The position numbers and the translations under genes are program-made. From Clostridium algifaecis (GTDB lineage Bacteria > Bacillota > Clostridia > Clostridiales > Clostridiaceae), in contig NZ_JAGGLM010000007.1 of assembly GCF_017874415.1 (NCBI RefSeq), positions 1 to 64,000 on the forward strand: 64,000 nucleotides of DNA. The letters run 5' to 3'. Of this stretch, positions 1-8,308 are shown one piece after another; position 1 is the stretch's first letter, and each line of letters opens with the position of its first letter. The notes below the pieces were generated by a model. The model saw nothing but the letters and a program-made list of their open reading frames with translations, had not been told where the DNA came from and did no database searches.

Positions 1-74
1 TAATAATAAAAAATATAATAAAGCAGCCTAGTTAAAGGGCTACGCCCAAAAGAAGTTGAGCGAAGCGAAATAAC

Positions 75-94
75 GCGGCTATGGCCGCTTTTTT
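75..94 (+). terminator. Rho-independent terminator-like hairpin
   Basis: A 5-bp GCGGC/GCCGC stem with a 4-base loop is followed by six T. It would end transcription entering from the left edge. No gene can be recognised in the 74 bases before it. Confidence 0.6.
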
Positions 95-346
95 ATAAGT
101 TTACAGCAGCTTATAAATCAATATCAAAATTATATAGATTTAAAATTAATAGGGTTCCCGGATAATTGGGTAGAGGTACTATCAAAGATATAGAATTAAA
201 ATGTTTATTGAATAAAATTTGCCCTCTTTTTTGCCCCCTATAGTTTGAAATAAATAAGAATGGACAGGCATATGTTAAAAAATCAAATGACTATATATAA
301 GGGATTGAGGGGCATTTAAAATTATCAAAATATGCTCCTCGAAAAT

Positions 347-383
347 CCAGAGGTCGTGGGTTCGAACCCCACTGGGTGTACCA
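347..383 (+). pseudogene. 3' part of a tRNA (T arm, acceptor strand, CCA)
   Basis: A complete T arm is visible: GTGGG, the loop TTCGAAC, then CCCAC. It is followed by the acceptor strand TGGGTGT, discriminator A and encoded CCA. No matching 5' half, D arm or good anticodon stem lies upstream. The acceptor strand resembles clostridial tRNA-Arg, but this is only a guess. A tRNA 3' end without its 5' half is what an integrative element leaves at one of its attachment ends, so this may be an att remnant. Confidence 0.55.
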
Positions 384-567
384 GTATCAAGGCTTCCGCT
401 AAACACAGAAGTCTTTTTTAATGCAAAATAACACAACCTACAAAGATCTATAAAAAATAAAAACAAAAAAATACTCAATAAATTTATGGAGTAAAAAAAT
501 ACAGTTTTTTATTGTGCTAAAAAATAATAAAACACCGCTCTTTTACCTGTATAATTAAGGAAGAAAG

Positions 568-690
568 GTGGTGCTTATCATAGAAGAACTACTCAAATCA
601 GCCGGGTCCGGCGATGAAAATTCCATGAATAAAATCCTTGAAAAGTTTACCCATTTCATAATTAAAAAGGCATGGTTAAATTCTGCTTAA
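568..690 (+). pseudogene. Truncated 40-codon remnant, helix-turn-helix/sigma-like N-terminus
   Basis: A GTG-started frame of 40 codons follows an AGGAAG-like ribosome binding site and a TATAAT box at about 549-555. The peptide (LLKSAGSGDENSMNKILEKF, then THFIIKKAW) resembles the N-terminus of the helix-turn-helix/sigma-like proteins found on clostridial conjugative elements, which are normally over 100 residues. It stops just where that helix continues in the family. I read it as a truncated leftover of a mobile element. The family assignment is from memory of the motif and is tentative. Confidence 0.35.
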
Positions 691-878
691 TAAACTTGTT
701 TTTCTTGCTATCATATAAAAGGAATCAATATGTTCCTTGATTTGTCATTTAATAAATCCACTGTATTTAAGTATAGGCCTCTTATTGTTAGATTATTTTT
801 AAATGTTTAAAGTTTCATACTATTAAGCTCGATAAAAATACTAATTATATTTTGATATAAAATAATGGGGGTTAATTT

Positions 879-2000
879 ATGAAAAATGCAAAAATAATTG
901 CTATTGCAATCTAACAAGGTTAAAGCTGCTTCAAGTCAAATTGAAGATATAACGAGAATGGGAGGAGCCGACAGGTTTGAAACATCTGTAAAAATAGCAA
1001 AGCAGCTGATATTTTAAATTCTAAATCAAAAATAGAAAAAATATACATTGCACCTGCAGATAAATTTCAATATTCATTAATTGCAGCACCCTATGCAGCT
1101 AGAGAAAATGGGGTAGTACTTTTTACAAGCGGCAGCGATATCAATGACACAACTAAAAATGAGATTTTGAAATTAGGAGTAAAGGACGTATCTATAGTAG
1201 GTTCATATAATATAGTTTCATATGATGCAGAAGCCCAATTAGAGAGCTTGGGAATTAATTGCTTTAGAATACATGGAACTACACCCCAGAGTATAGCATC
1301 CGATTTTATTAATGCTAATGGAAATAATAGTGATGGCATATCTATTGCAAGTGGTGATATGTTCCCGGATGCACTCTCGGGTTCTGTGTTAACAGCAAAG
1401 AATAATTATAATATATTACTTGCAGGCGGCGGACTCAGATATACTGTAGGTGACAATGTAAAACATGCTTTTATATTTGGTGGAACGGGAGCGGTAAGTG
1501 ATAACTTAGGAAATTATATAAAAAGCACAAAAAACAGCAGAGACATTTCAAATGATGAAATATATCAATTATATGCGGATGCCTGGGTATCGATGGAAGA
1601 TATAATGTTCTCTGTATCAAATAGAGAAGAATATAATAGGAGAATAATGCATAATGGAATAGAATATGTTCCAGTACCAGAACAGTATAATAGTGTGGAT
1701 AAAATTAAAGATGTTCTTTCAAACTACTACACGGAGGATTATCTTCCAACTGTTACGGGACGTTTCCCATCATTAACTAACATAGATGGACAAACAGTAG
1801 CTAATCTTGGTAATGAGGGTGATTCATTTTATTATTACATAAAGGCTTTTAAAAGTAGACAAAATATAGATAGCAATACCATTCAGGTTAATTATAATAA
1901 TTATAATGTAAGTCATAATTTTGAGGGTATCATAACAGTAACTTTAAGCTTTGAGAATAACAGCTGGAAGGTATCTAATATTCAATATAGCGATAATTAG
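879..2000 (+). pseudogene. Cell wall-binding repeat 2 (CWB2) surface protein, frameshifted
   Basis: A signal-peptide start (ATG 879, after GGGGG) stops after 11 codons. The frame then shifts into the first CWB2-type repeat (ITRMGGADRFETSVKIAK). Near 998-1001 one A seems missing from an A run, and the third frame carries ADILNSKSK, IYIAPADKF and the rest of the domain to TAG at 2000. The intact part (1167-2000, 277 codons from a TTG) ends in a region of about 150 residues I do not recognise. CWB2 proteins anchor to the clostridial cell wall. With the export signal and repeat 1 in different frames the product is unlikely to be exported, so I call it a pseudogene. Two sequencing errors are the alternative. 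Confidence 0.7.
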
Positions 2001-2051
2001 ATTTATCTATATATAAGTTGATTTTTATGAATTGTGTAAAATGGCGGTACC

Positions 2052-2237
2052 ATGAAAGTGATGCTGCCCTTATTTATACTAACTGATATAGGTAAAATCA
2101 TAGATAATGCTATAGGAAGCATTCAACTGTATAATAAAAATGATGAAATGGATACATTGGGAAGGGTTTATGAATATTTCCTGGGGAAATTTGCACAACA
2201 GGAGGATAACTTAGTAATTCAAAAATTTAAAGAGTGA
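2052..2237 (+). pseudogene. HsdM (type I restriction methyltransferase) fragment
   Basis: This 61-codon frame ends in a segment like the middle of type I restriction-modification M subunits: MDTLGRVYEYFLGKFA, matching the family block LGRVYEYFLGQFA that precedes the SAM-binding domain. The full family protein is about 500 residues. No methylase catalytic motif, HsdS or HsdR gene is nearby, and no ribosome binding site precedes the ATG. It is a scrap of a lost restriction system. Confidence 0.5.
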
Positions 2238-2267
2238 AATTTAAGAGAACATACAGGAGATGAGACA

Positions 2268-2957
2268 GTGGATACAAAAATAGTTGAAAAAATTAAAAAA
2301 CTTTTAGCATTAAGTGAAAGTAGTAATGAATATGAAGCAAAAGTTGCCATGCTTAAGGTACAGGAACTCCTTGTAAAATATAAATTATCTATGAAAGAAG
2401 TAAAAGACTATAAAATTTGCAGCAGTAAAGTATTAACTAAAAAGACTAAGATAAGTTTTACATCTGCAAAATGGAAAGGAAGGTTAGCATCTTTGATAGC
2501 AGATAACTTCAGCTGCTATTGTTACTATAAAATTAAGAGAACGAATATAATAACATTTTTAGGTAGAGAGGAAGACGTAACAGTTTGTAATATAGTTTTA
2601 GAATATGCCATTGATTGTATTGCAAGCGAAACTAATAGGATCAAGTATCAATATAGGAGAGATGGATATAGCACGGTGGGTATTGTTAGTGATTATGCTA
2701 TAGGCTTTATATCTGGATTGAATGATAAGTTTGAGGAACAAAAGAGAAAAAATCAAGAGTGGGGAATTATTTTAGCAAAGGATACAGAAGTTACTGAGCA
2801 GTATGAAAATATTGATTTTAATAGAAGTATTAATCTAAACCAAAAGTTTAAAGGAAATTCGGATGTGCTTGAACAAGGAATTGAAGATGGAAGAAAATTT
2901 AGTATATCTGATAAAGTTGAGCAAGGAAAATCAGGTGAAATTGATTTATTAATGTAA
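2268..2957 (+). CDS. DUF2786 domain-containing protein
   Basis: The protein has 229 residues and starts at GTG 2268 after AGGAGAT. The N-terminus (KIKKLLALSESSNEYEA, then KVQELLVKYKLS) is the DUF2786 signature, a short helical domain often found in proteins from phages and integrative elements. Function is unknown. The C-terminal part is hydrophilic and lysine-rich with no membrane segment. It sits among decayed mobile-element remnants, which fits an accessory origin. A G/C-rich hairpin follows at 3011-3049. Confidence 0.75.
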   Translation: MDTKIVEKIKKLLALSESSNEYEAKVAMLKVQELLVKYKLSMKEVKDYKICSSKVLTKKTKISFTSAKWKGRLASLIADNFSCYCYYKIKRTNIITFLGREEDVTVCNIVLEYAIDCIASETNRIKYQYRRDGYSTVGIVSDYAIGFISGLNDKFEEQKRKNQEWGIILAKDTEVTEQYENIDFNRSINLNQKFKGNSDVLEQGIEDGRKFSISDKVEQGKSGEIDLLM

Positions 2958-3010
2958 AATAAATCATAGTCTATATTTGGAGGCTTGGGTAAGAAAACTC
3001 TTTATATTTG

Positions 3011-3049
3011 CCCCCCATCTCTATTGTATGCGTAGGTGGGAGGTTTAAT
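3011..3049 (+). terminator. Imperfect hairpin, possible terminator
   Basis: A run of six C plus AT can pair with GTGGGAGG (one mismatch, one G-U), followed by TTTAATT. It lies 54 bases after the DUF2786 stop. It also resembles the hairpin of the IS200/IS605 left end at 47726-47770 and could be a relic of such an end. Confidence 0.35.
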
Positions 3050-3092
3050 TAGCTTCAAATAAATTGTAATATTTAATTTCAATGTTGTATAT

Positions 3093-4124
3093 CTAAGTTC
3101 TAATCCATTGTGACCATGTAGTTTTAAAGTTGTCATCATTTTCAACACAATACCTATAAAATCTTTTTATTAATTTAGCTCTTTGCTTGGAGCGGTTCAT
3201 TAGGTATGGTTCATCTCTAAGTAAGTTCTTTCCCCCTAATAAGACCTGTCTATTCATTATATTTTGGAGACTGACATTTTTAGCGTTTTTCATCATATCA
3301 TACATTACCATAAAAGTAGCTGTTCTTCCTTTCCCACCTTTACAATGAAAATGCAGCCAGGTATTTGGAAGCAATGAATTAACGAATTTTATAAAATAGT
3401 CAACCATGTCATTAGTGGGCTTTTCTTTATCTGTTACTGGTATACGCATATATGACATACCGCAGCTTTGAACTAATTTTTCTTCATCTTCAACTTTTCT
3501 CGGTATTAATGTTTTATTGCCAATATATATTGGTTTGTCTAATAAGATGCTTTGTAATCTCGCATTTTCATCAAATAAAACTTCTTCTTTAGTCAAGCCT
3601 TTATTAGCTTTGTTTCTGTTACCTGACCAACTTACAGCTACACCGTTAATAAATCCATGTGATTCTTGTCTTAAATCAACTACAATTATTGGCATAGCAT
3701 CACCTAGGGATTGTTTAATTAATACAAGACTATTTTCAGAGAATTGGGAACTACCAGATATATTTAAATTAGCTAATCCGTGTAAGTTTATAACTTTACT
3801 ACCTTTAAAATTAGTTAAATCAGTAGTTTTGCGAAAGTGGTTAGATAACTTTTTTGTATTATAAGAATTTATAACAAGGCGTATATTATTATTTTGGGGT
3901 TCATAATAGCGTCCTTGTATCATTCCATCATTCATATGCGAGCCATATTCATAAAAAAATGGATGATAATAAGTAGGTACTTTATATGGGCAATGGTGTA
4001 AACAATAACAAAGATGTGAATATTTATATAAATAAGCATGCCAGCCATGATGGCCATGTTTAAAACTATCCTCAATTGAATTGTCATTTGTGAAGTTATT
4101 TGAAATTATTTGATTTTGTTTCAT
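3093..4124 (-). CDS. PTP-like inositol phosphatase (phytase family)
   Basis: The protein has 343 residues from ATG 4124, chosen because GGAG lies 9 bases upstream; the longer frame to GTG 4151 has no binding site. The cysteine-phosphatase loop HCKGGKGRT (CX5R) is present, as are a general-acid region and the DLRQESHGF...GVAVSW block typical of PTP-like myo-inositol phosphatases of clostridia. The predicted reaction is removal of phosphates from inositol polyphosphates. Residues about 20-65 are unusually rich in His, Tyr and Cys (HGHHGWH, CYCLHHCPY). No clear signal peptide is seen, although many relatives are exported. Confidence 0.8.
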   Translation of the reverse strand: MKQNQIISNNFTNDNSIEDSFKHGHHGWHAYLYKYSHLCYCLHHCPYKVPTYYHPFFYEYGSHMNDGMIQGRYYEPQNNNIRLVINSYNTKKLSNHFRKTTDLTNFKGSKVINLHGLANLNISGSSQFSENSLVLIKQSLGDAMPIIVVDLRQESHGFINGVAVSWSGNRNKANKGLTKEEVLFDENARLQSILLDKPIYIGNKTLIPRKVEDEEKLVQSCGMSYMRIPVTDKEKPTNDMVDYFIKFVNSLLPNTWLHFHCKGGKGRTATFMVMYDMMKNAKNVSLQNIMNRQVLLGGKNLLRDEPYLMNRSKQRAKLIKRFYRYCVENDDNFKTTWSQWIRT

Positions 4125-4238
4125 ATATAATTCTCCATAAAAATTTTTCACATTATATTGTATGATATTAACTCATATTGTTCTTAACTATTTCTACCAA
4201 TTTTATAGTTTTATTATGTAATTCATGTTTTTTTATTA

Positions 4239-4358
4239 ATGTCAATTTTATCGGAGGAAGTGTTAATTCATAGAGGATTATATGATGTATATGTTGATGC
4301 AGAAGCTTACATGAGTTCTGGATTTGAGGAGAGAGTAAGACACCGAGCTTTTAGCTAG
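4239..4358 (+). CDS. Possible small ORF (39 codons), unknown
   Basis: An ATG frame reads MSILSEEVLIHRGLYDVYVD and continues to FEERVRHRAFS, with its TAG inside the 5' half of a terminator hairpin. No ribosome binding site precedes ATG 4239; an internal GTG at 4260 has GGAGG only two bases away. The terminator just behind it suggests a short transcript. It may equally be the tail of a lost gene. Confidence 0.22.
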   Translation: MSILSEEVLIHRGLYDVYVDAEAYMSSGFEERVRHRAFS

Positions 4359-4370
4359 GTGTCTTTATTT
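4337..4370 (+). terminator. Rho-independent terminator
   Basis: AAGACACC pairs with GGTGTCTT around an inner GAGCT/AGCT stem, followed by TATTT. It reads on the + strand and ends whatever is transcribed through the small ORF at 4239. Confidence 0.6.
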
Positions 4371-4396
4371 ATACTTTAAGGTTTTAAAGTATTGTA

Positions 4397-4882
4397 TTAC
4401 ATTTTCATTCCTGGCATACTATTTATTATTTGTGGATTGACCATACCAAAAATCATTGCGACATGTGCAACTATTAAAAATCCACCTATAAGAATAAAAT
4501 GAATTTTTAATTTATCATGAGTAGATTTAGTTTTAAAGATTATTCCTAATTCCATTAGTGTTATTGGTACTAAGAATATCACACCACTTAAATAAGAAAG
4601 CACTGCAAGTACATCTACCCATGTATGCCATCCATTAGTAGTCGTGAGAGGAATTACTGCATTTACCATGAGATAAATAAATATTATTGTAAAATAAATA
4701 CCATCAAAAATTCCAATTGCCTTATTTAAAGCTTTTATACCTCCCTTTTCGATTTTATTGTAAATTATAAAAAATTCTGTGATAGTAAGGAATTCAGCAC
4801 ATATTACAGGTATAGCCATAAAGATAATTAAGTTCCAAGGCTGGTTATTCATTAATAAGGACATATAGTGAGTTGTATTCAT
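4397..4882 (-). CDS. Conserved four-to-five-segment membrane protein
   Basis: The protein has 161 residues from ATG 4882, chosen because GGAGGTG ends 8 bases upstream. Hydrophobic segments lie at about residues 20-40, 60-80, 95-115 and 130-150, and the tail is short and Met-rich (MPGMKM). I do not recognise a catalytic motif. It resembles small DUF6803-like or permease-like proteins of clostridia, but that is weak. The gene stands alone on the minus strand. Confidence 0.55.
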   Translation of the reverse strand: MNTTHYMSLLMNNQPWNLIIFMAIPVICAEFLTITEFFIIYNKIEKGGIKALNKAIGIFDGIYFTIIFIYLMVNAVIPLTTTNGWHTWVDVLAVLSYLSGVIFLVPITLMELGIIFKTKSTHDKLKIHFILIGGFLIVAHVAMIFGMVNPQIINSMPGMKM

Positions 4883-5062
4883 TATTTTCACCTCCAATAA
4901 ATCTTTATTAGAATAATACTAAAAAGATATGAAGATCATATGAAGAATTATATATGCACAAATATTTGGATGCGAATATTATCAACTATAAAATAAATAC
5001 TAAAAATTAAGGGAAAGTTTATAACTTTTTAATATATTTTATTTAAAATAAAGCTTTTTAGA

Positions 5063-5242
5063 ATGTATTCTGGTAAAATTAAAAGAGAAAAGGTATTTTT
5101 TAACCTGCCATCAGCTTATGTTTTTCACAATTTAACATCATATTATTACGATAAGATTCTAGTAATACCTGTATTTGTAGTAACTTACTTTGAAAGCTAT
5201 ATTTTACACATACTAAATCTAATATTGAAAGCAGGAAATTAA
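5063..5242 (+). CDS. Possible 59-residue membrane-associated ORF before lysE-like gene
   Basis: An open frame begins at ATG 5063 with MYSGKIKREKVFFNLPSAYV and ends 3 bases before the LysE-like start at 5246; its last codons contain that gene's AGGA site. A hydrophobic stretch (LVIPVFVVTYF) is visible. There is no good ribosome binding site, so it may be a chance frame or a remnant. Confidence 0.2.
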   Translation: MYSGKIKREKVFFNLPSAYVFHNLTSYYYDKILVIPVFVVTYFESYILHILNLILKAGN

Positions 5243-5245
5243 CTT

Positions 5246-5989
5246 ATGCTAAAAAACTTATTTAGAGGAATACTTATAGGCTTGATAACAGGTATGCCAT
5301 TAGGTCCTATTGGTGCCATATGTCTTAAGAACACTATCTCATTTGGTCGTAAATATGGATTAATATCAGGACTTGGATCAGCAATTACGGATAGTATATA
5401 TGCAGGACTTGCTGCATTAGGATTTATATTAATAGAAAAGTTTATAATTCTACATAAATTTTACTTCCATATATTAGGCGGACTTATGTTAATTAGCTTT
5501 GGTATGTATACTTTTTTAAATGAAAAAAATGATAAGGTAATTAAAACAACAAATAAAACTGTAATATCAGTAAAAAATATTTCTTCTGGCATTTCACCAC
5601 TTAAAGTTTTTTCTTCAACATTTTTAATAGCACTTGCAAATCCAGCAACTATTTTTTCATTTATATCTGTATTTACAGGATTGCACATGGCTCAAATACA
5701 AGACAATATTAAAGACAAAATATTTATGATTTTAGGAGTATTTATAGGCAGCATGATATGGTGGCTCATATTAGTTTTTACTGCTGTAAAATTCAATAAT
5801 AAATTAAATAGAAAAAATACAAGCATTATAAGTAAGATCTTAAGTTTAATAATAGTATTTTCAGGATTATTTATATTTTTGGGTGCATTTAATAGATTTA
5901 CAATGCATAAGTCTCTAACTTTACATTCAAAATTATTTGAACTATTTTTTAATATTAAGACAAAAATACCATTTCATAAATTTAGGTAA
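5246..5989 (+). CDS. LysE family translocator
   Basis: The protein has 247 residues with about six hydrophobic segments. The N-terminus (GLITGMPLGPIGAICLKNT) matches the LysE/RhtB signature, in which a Pro/Gly-rich first helix is followed by GxxxGLGSAITDSIY. The family exports amino acids or small metabolites across the cytoplasmic membrane; the substrate cannot be read from sequence. The start is ATG with AGGA 8-9 bases upstream. A terminator overlaps the stop codon, so the gene is the end of its transcript. Confidence 0.8.
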   Translation: MLKNLFRGILIGLITGMPLGPIGAICLKNTISFGRKYGLISGLGSAITDSIYAGLAALGFILIEKFIILHKFYFHILGGLMLISFGMYTFLNEKNDKVIKTTNKTVISVKNISSGISPLKVFSSTFLIALANPATIFSFISVFTGLHMAQIQDNIKDKIFMILGVFIGSMIWWLILVFTAVKFNNKLNRKNTSIISKILSLIIVFSGLFIFLGAFNRFTMHKSLTLHSKLFELFFNIKTKIPFHKFR

Positions 5990-6012
5990 GAGAATTTTTC
6001 TCTTACCTTTAA
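5985..6012 (+). terminator. Rho-independent terminator of the LysE-like gene
   Basis: A perfect 10-bp stem GGTAAGAGAA/TTCTCTTACC with a 3-base loop is followed by TTTAA. The upstream gene's TAA lies inside the left arm. Confidence 0.7.
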
Positions 6013-6206
6013 CTATAGAATCAAGTTCTTCAAATTGTATATTGCAATACTAAGTATAAAGTTCATTTTATTTCCAAAGGATAAAAAAGAAAGTAGAAAA
6101 GTTTAAATAACTGGAACTTAAGTGTATGTTCTCATATTAATTCATGGATACTTCAATGTTTAATGAATATTATATAAGGTAGATATTCGATTTGTAGAAT
6201 TCACTA

Positions 6207-7142
6207 CTATGATTTAATAAGACTATTTAGAATCATCCCAATAATAACCATCATTATTCCTAGTAGGCTAATAAAAGTTGGGCTTTTATCATGGAATATA
6301 AATACTCCAGCTAATATAGTAAATATTACTTCACCAGACTGCGTTGATTCTACGATTGCTAATCTATATGTATTATCGCTTACTATATCTGTTGCTTTAA
6401 AAAATAATATTGTAGCAATAATTCCAGAAAATACAGCTACAATTAATGACTGGAATACTTGTCCATTACTTGGTAATCCAACAAAGGACATACCAAATGA
6501 TGATATTATTATCCAAAATGGCATACTACATAGTGTCATGCCGAACACTCTTTGAAAGGTATTAAGTTTATTATTACAAACCTCTATCATTTTTCTATTA
6601 CCAAGAGGATAAGAAAATGCAGCTATAATGACAGGAATAATTCCTATAAATGATTTGGTAATGGAAATATCCTTTGCATGCTGTATTTGCATCAAAAATA
6701 TACCTAATAATATTATTGATGACATTAACAATACCTTTTTAGGAATCTTATTTCTTATTTTTACAACTCCATTTTCAGTATTTATGCTTTTAAAAAATAA
6801 TGGTGTAAGAAGTGCCCCTGCAATTATGGTTATTTGCCATGTCCCAGCTACTAACCAGGATTCACCATATGTTGAAGCAAAAGTTAAAGGAGCATAGAAT
6901 AATCCAAAGCCTACTGTACTCCAAACCACCCATCGAATAGGTTTTTCTGTTATATCCTTTAATACATCAAACAACTGATTTTTTATAATCATGATAATAA
7001 GCAAAATTGGTAACGTGAATATATACCTTAAAGATGAACTCCACAGCCAACTGCCTCCTGAAATATCAATTTGCCGATTAAGTATAAAGGTAAATGCAAA
7101 AAAGAAAGATGCCAATATTCCTAATATAAATGCTTTAGTCAT
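6207..7142 (-). CDS. DMT-superfamily efflux transporter (multidrug resistance type)
   Basis: The protein has 311 residues in ten hydrophobic helices. It starts FILGILASFFFAFTFILNRQ, as in the putative multidrug resistance efflux transporter branch of the EamA/DMT superfamily. The C-terminal repeat contains IVESTQSGEVIFTILAG. The likely role is export of an unknown small molecule. It is divergent from an XRE-cupin regulator, and its promoter (TTGACT, 17 bp, TATAAT) overlaps repeated boxes that the regulator probably binds. Confidence 0.75.
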   Translation of the reverse strand: MTKAFILGILASFFFAFTFILNRQIDISGGSWLWSSSLRYIFTLPILLIIMIIKNQLFDVLKDITEKPIRWVVWSTVGFGLFYAPLTFASTYGESWLVAGTWQITIIAGALLTPLFFKSINTENGVVKIRNKIPKKVLLMSSIILLGIFLMQIQHAKDISITKSFIGIIPVIIAAFSYPLGNRKMIEVCNNKLNTFQRVFGMTLCSMPFWIIISSFGMSFVGLPSNGQVFQSLIVAVFSGIIATILFFKATDIVSDNTYRLAIVESTQSGEVIFTILAGVFIFHDKSPTFISLLGIMMVIIGMILNSLIKS

Positions 7143-7188
7143 TTTAATTCTCCTTAATTAAAGTTATAGCAATAAACCAGAATATCTT

Positions 7189-7276
7189 TGTATGCTATAT
7201 TATAATAATGTATGCTATATTATACAATATAAAATTTATACAGTCAATAAAGCAATGTAATATATGCTATAATATA
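7189..7276. promoter_or_regulatory. Divergent promoters with three repeated operator-like boxes
   Basis: TGTATGCTATATTATA occurs exactly at 7189-7204 and again at 7209-7224, a 20-bp spacing (two helical turns). A related box, TATATGCTATAATATA, lies at 7261-7276. The leftward promoter for the exporter reads TTGACT (7242-7247, complement), 17 bp, TATAAT (7219-7224, complement); box 2 covers its -10. Box 3 covers the TATAAT (7268-7273) of the rightward regulator promoter. This arrangement suggests that the XRE-cupin protein represses both directions. Binding is inferred. Confidence 0.6.
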
Positions 7277-7306
7277 TAAAATCCTATAAATAAAAGGAGT
7301 AAAATT

Positions 7307-7861
7307 ATGAAAGATTTAAATCTAATTATAGGTAGTAAATTGAAATACATACGTAACAAAAGAAATTTAAGTTTAGATGAAGTGGCTAAATTAACTGGTG
7401 TCAGTAAAGCTATGTTAGGTCAAATAGAAAGGGGTAAGTCAAATCCAACAGTTTCTATACTATGGAAAATTGCAACTGGATTAAAAGTATCCTTTTCATT
7501 ATTTATTGACGAAAATCAAGAAGATTTGAAGATAATACATCAAAATGATATTACTCCAATAATAGAGGATAACAGCGTAATGAGGCTATATCCAATATTC
7601 CCGTTTGATGCTAATAAAGGTTTTGAAATATTTACTATAGAATTAGAAGCAGGCTGTAACCATATATCTACTCATCATAATGAAGGGGTTGAAGAATATA
7701 TCATAGTTACAGAAGGCAAAATTGAACTAAATATAAATGATAAAATATATGTATTGCAAAAGGGTGATTCTATCAGATTTTTGGCTAATAAATCTCATTC
7801 ATATAAAAATATAAACCAAAATAAGTCGGTATTTCAAAATATAATATTTTATTTTAAATAA
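7307..7861 (+). CDS. XRE-family regulator with C-terminal cupin domain
   Basis: The protein has 184 residues. Residues 1-65 form a helix-turn-helix of the Xre type (LSLDEVAKLTGVSKAMLGQI, ERGKSNPTVSILWKIA). Residues about 105-180 form a cupin barrel (HHNEGVEEYIIVTEGKIEL, LQKGDSIRFLANKSHSYKN) that may sense a small ligand. The start is ATG with AAAGGAG upstream. It is divergent from the DMT exporter and shares boxed operator sites with it, so it is likely the local regulator of that exporter and of itself. Confidence 0.85.
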   Translation: MKDLNLIIGSKLKYIRNKRNLSLDEVAKLTGVSKAMLGQIERGKSNPTVSILWKIATGLKVSFSLFIDENQEDLKIIHQNDITPIIEDNSVMRLYPIFPFDANKGFEIFTIELEAGCNHISTHHNEGVEEYIIVTEGKIELNINDKIYVLQKGDSIRFLANKSHSYKNINQNKSVFQNIIFYFK

Positions 7862-7935
7862 TTTAATTAATATGTATTTTTACTGTTAATATTTGGTATT
7901 ATAATCACAATCGAGCCATACTTTGTGAAATTTTT

Positions 7936-8308
7936 GTTTTTTTTAAGCGAAAATATTATACCATAAAGTTAGATACTATTTAATATTAATTATTCAGTAA
8001 TGTAATTTTATAAAACTTATTCTAAGTCAAATGTATCAATGATGCCTTGAATCAAAGGTTAAATGTTAGCGACATTAGGCATAAAAAAATTTTTAAATAT
8101 TATGCTAAAAAAAATCGTATAAATGCTTGAAGTATTTCAACTATTGTGATAAGCTTTTAACTAAGGTGGTAGTACCATTAAATAATACTTTTGTAGAAGT
8201 TAATTAAAACAATAGTTAAAAAAATGGTGCTTTATAAAAATTTAAATATACAATGGTTCTATTAAAAAAACAGCTTAATAATGTAAAAGTGTAAAGGAGA
8301 AGGAAAGT
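7936..8308 (+). promoter_or_regulatory. Long structured leader before the Etf operon, T-box-like 3' end
   Basis: There are 447 bases between the regulator and etfB with no gene. A possible promoter lies near 7936-7965 (TTGTTT, TTATAC). The transcript could form ATGCC/GGCAT (8042-8092) enclosing AATGT/ACATT. At 8159-8178 AACTAAGGTGGTAGTACC resembles the T-box consensus (AGGGTGGNACCGCG) imperfectly. AGTACCATT can pair with AATGGTGCT (8223-8231) as a competing hairpin, though only a weak T tract follows. I cannot name the specifier or amino acid, so a T-box is only a hypothesis. Confidence 0.3.

Noticed and set aside
275..478. 67-codon minus-strand frame over the tRNA fragment
   Set aside because: Its SGVRTHDL-type peptide is again a tRNA shadow, and no ribosome binding site precedes it.
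3517..3864. 115-codon + strand frame inside the phosphatase gene
   Set aside because: Antisense to the phosphatase domain; no binding site or family match.
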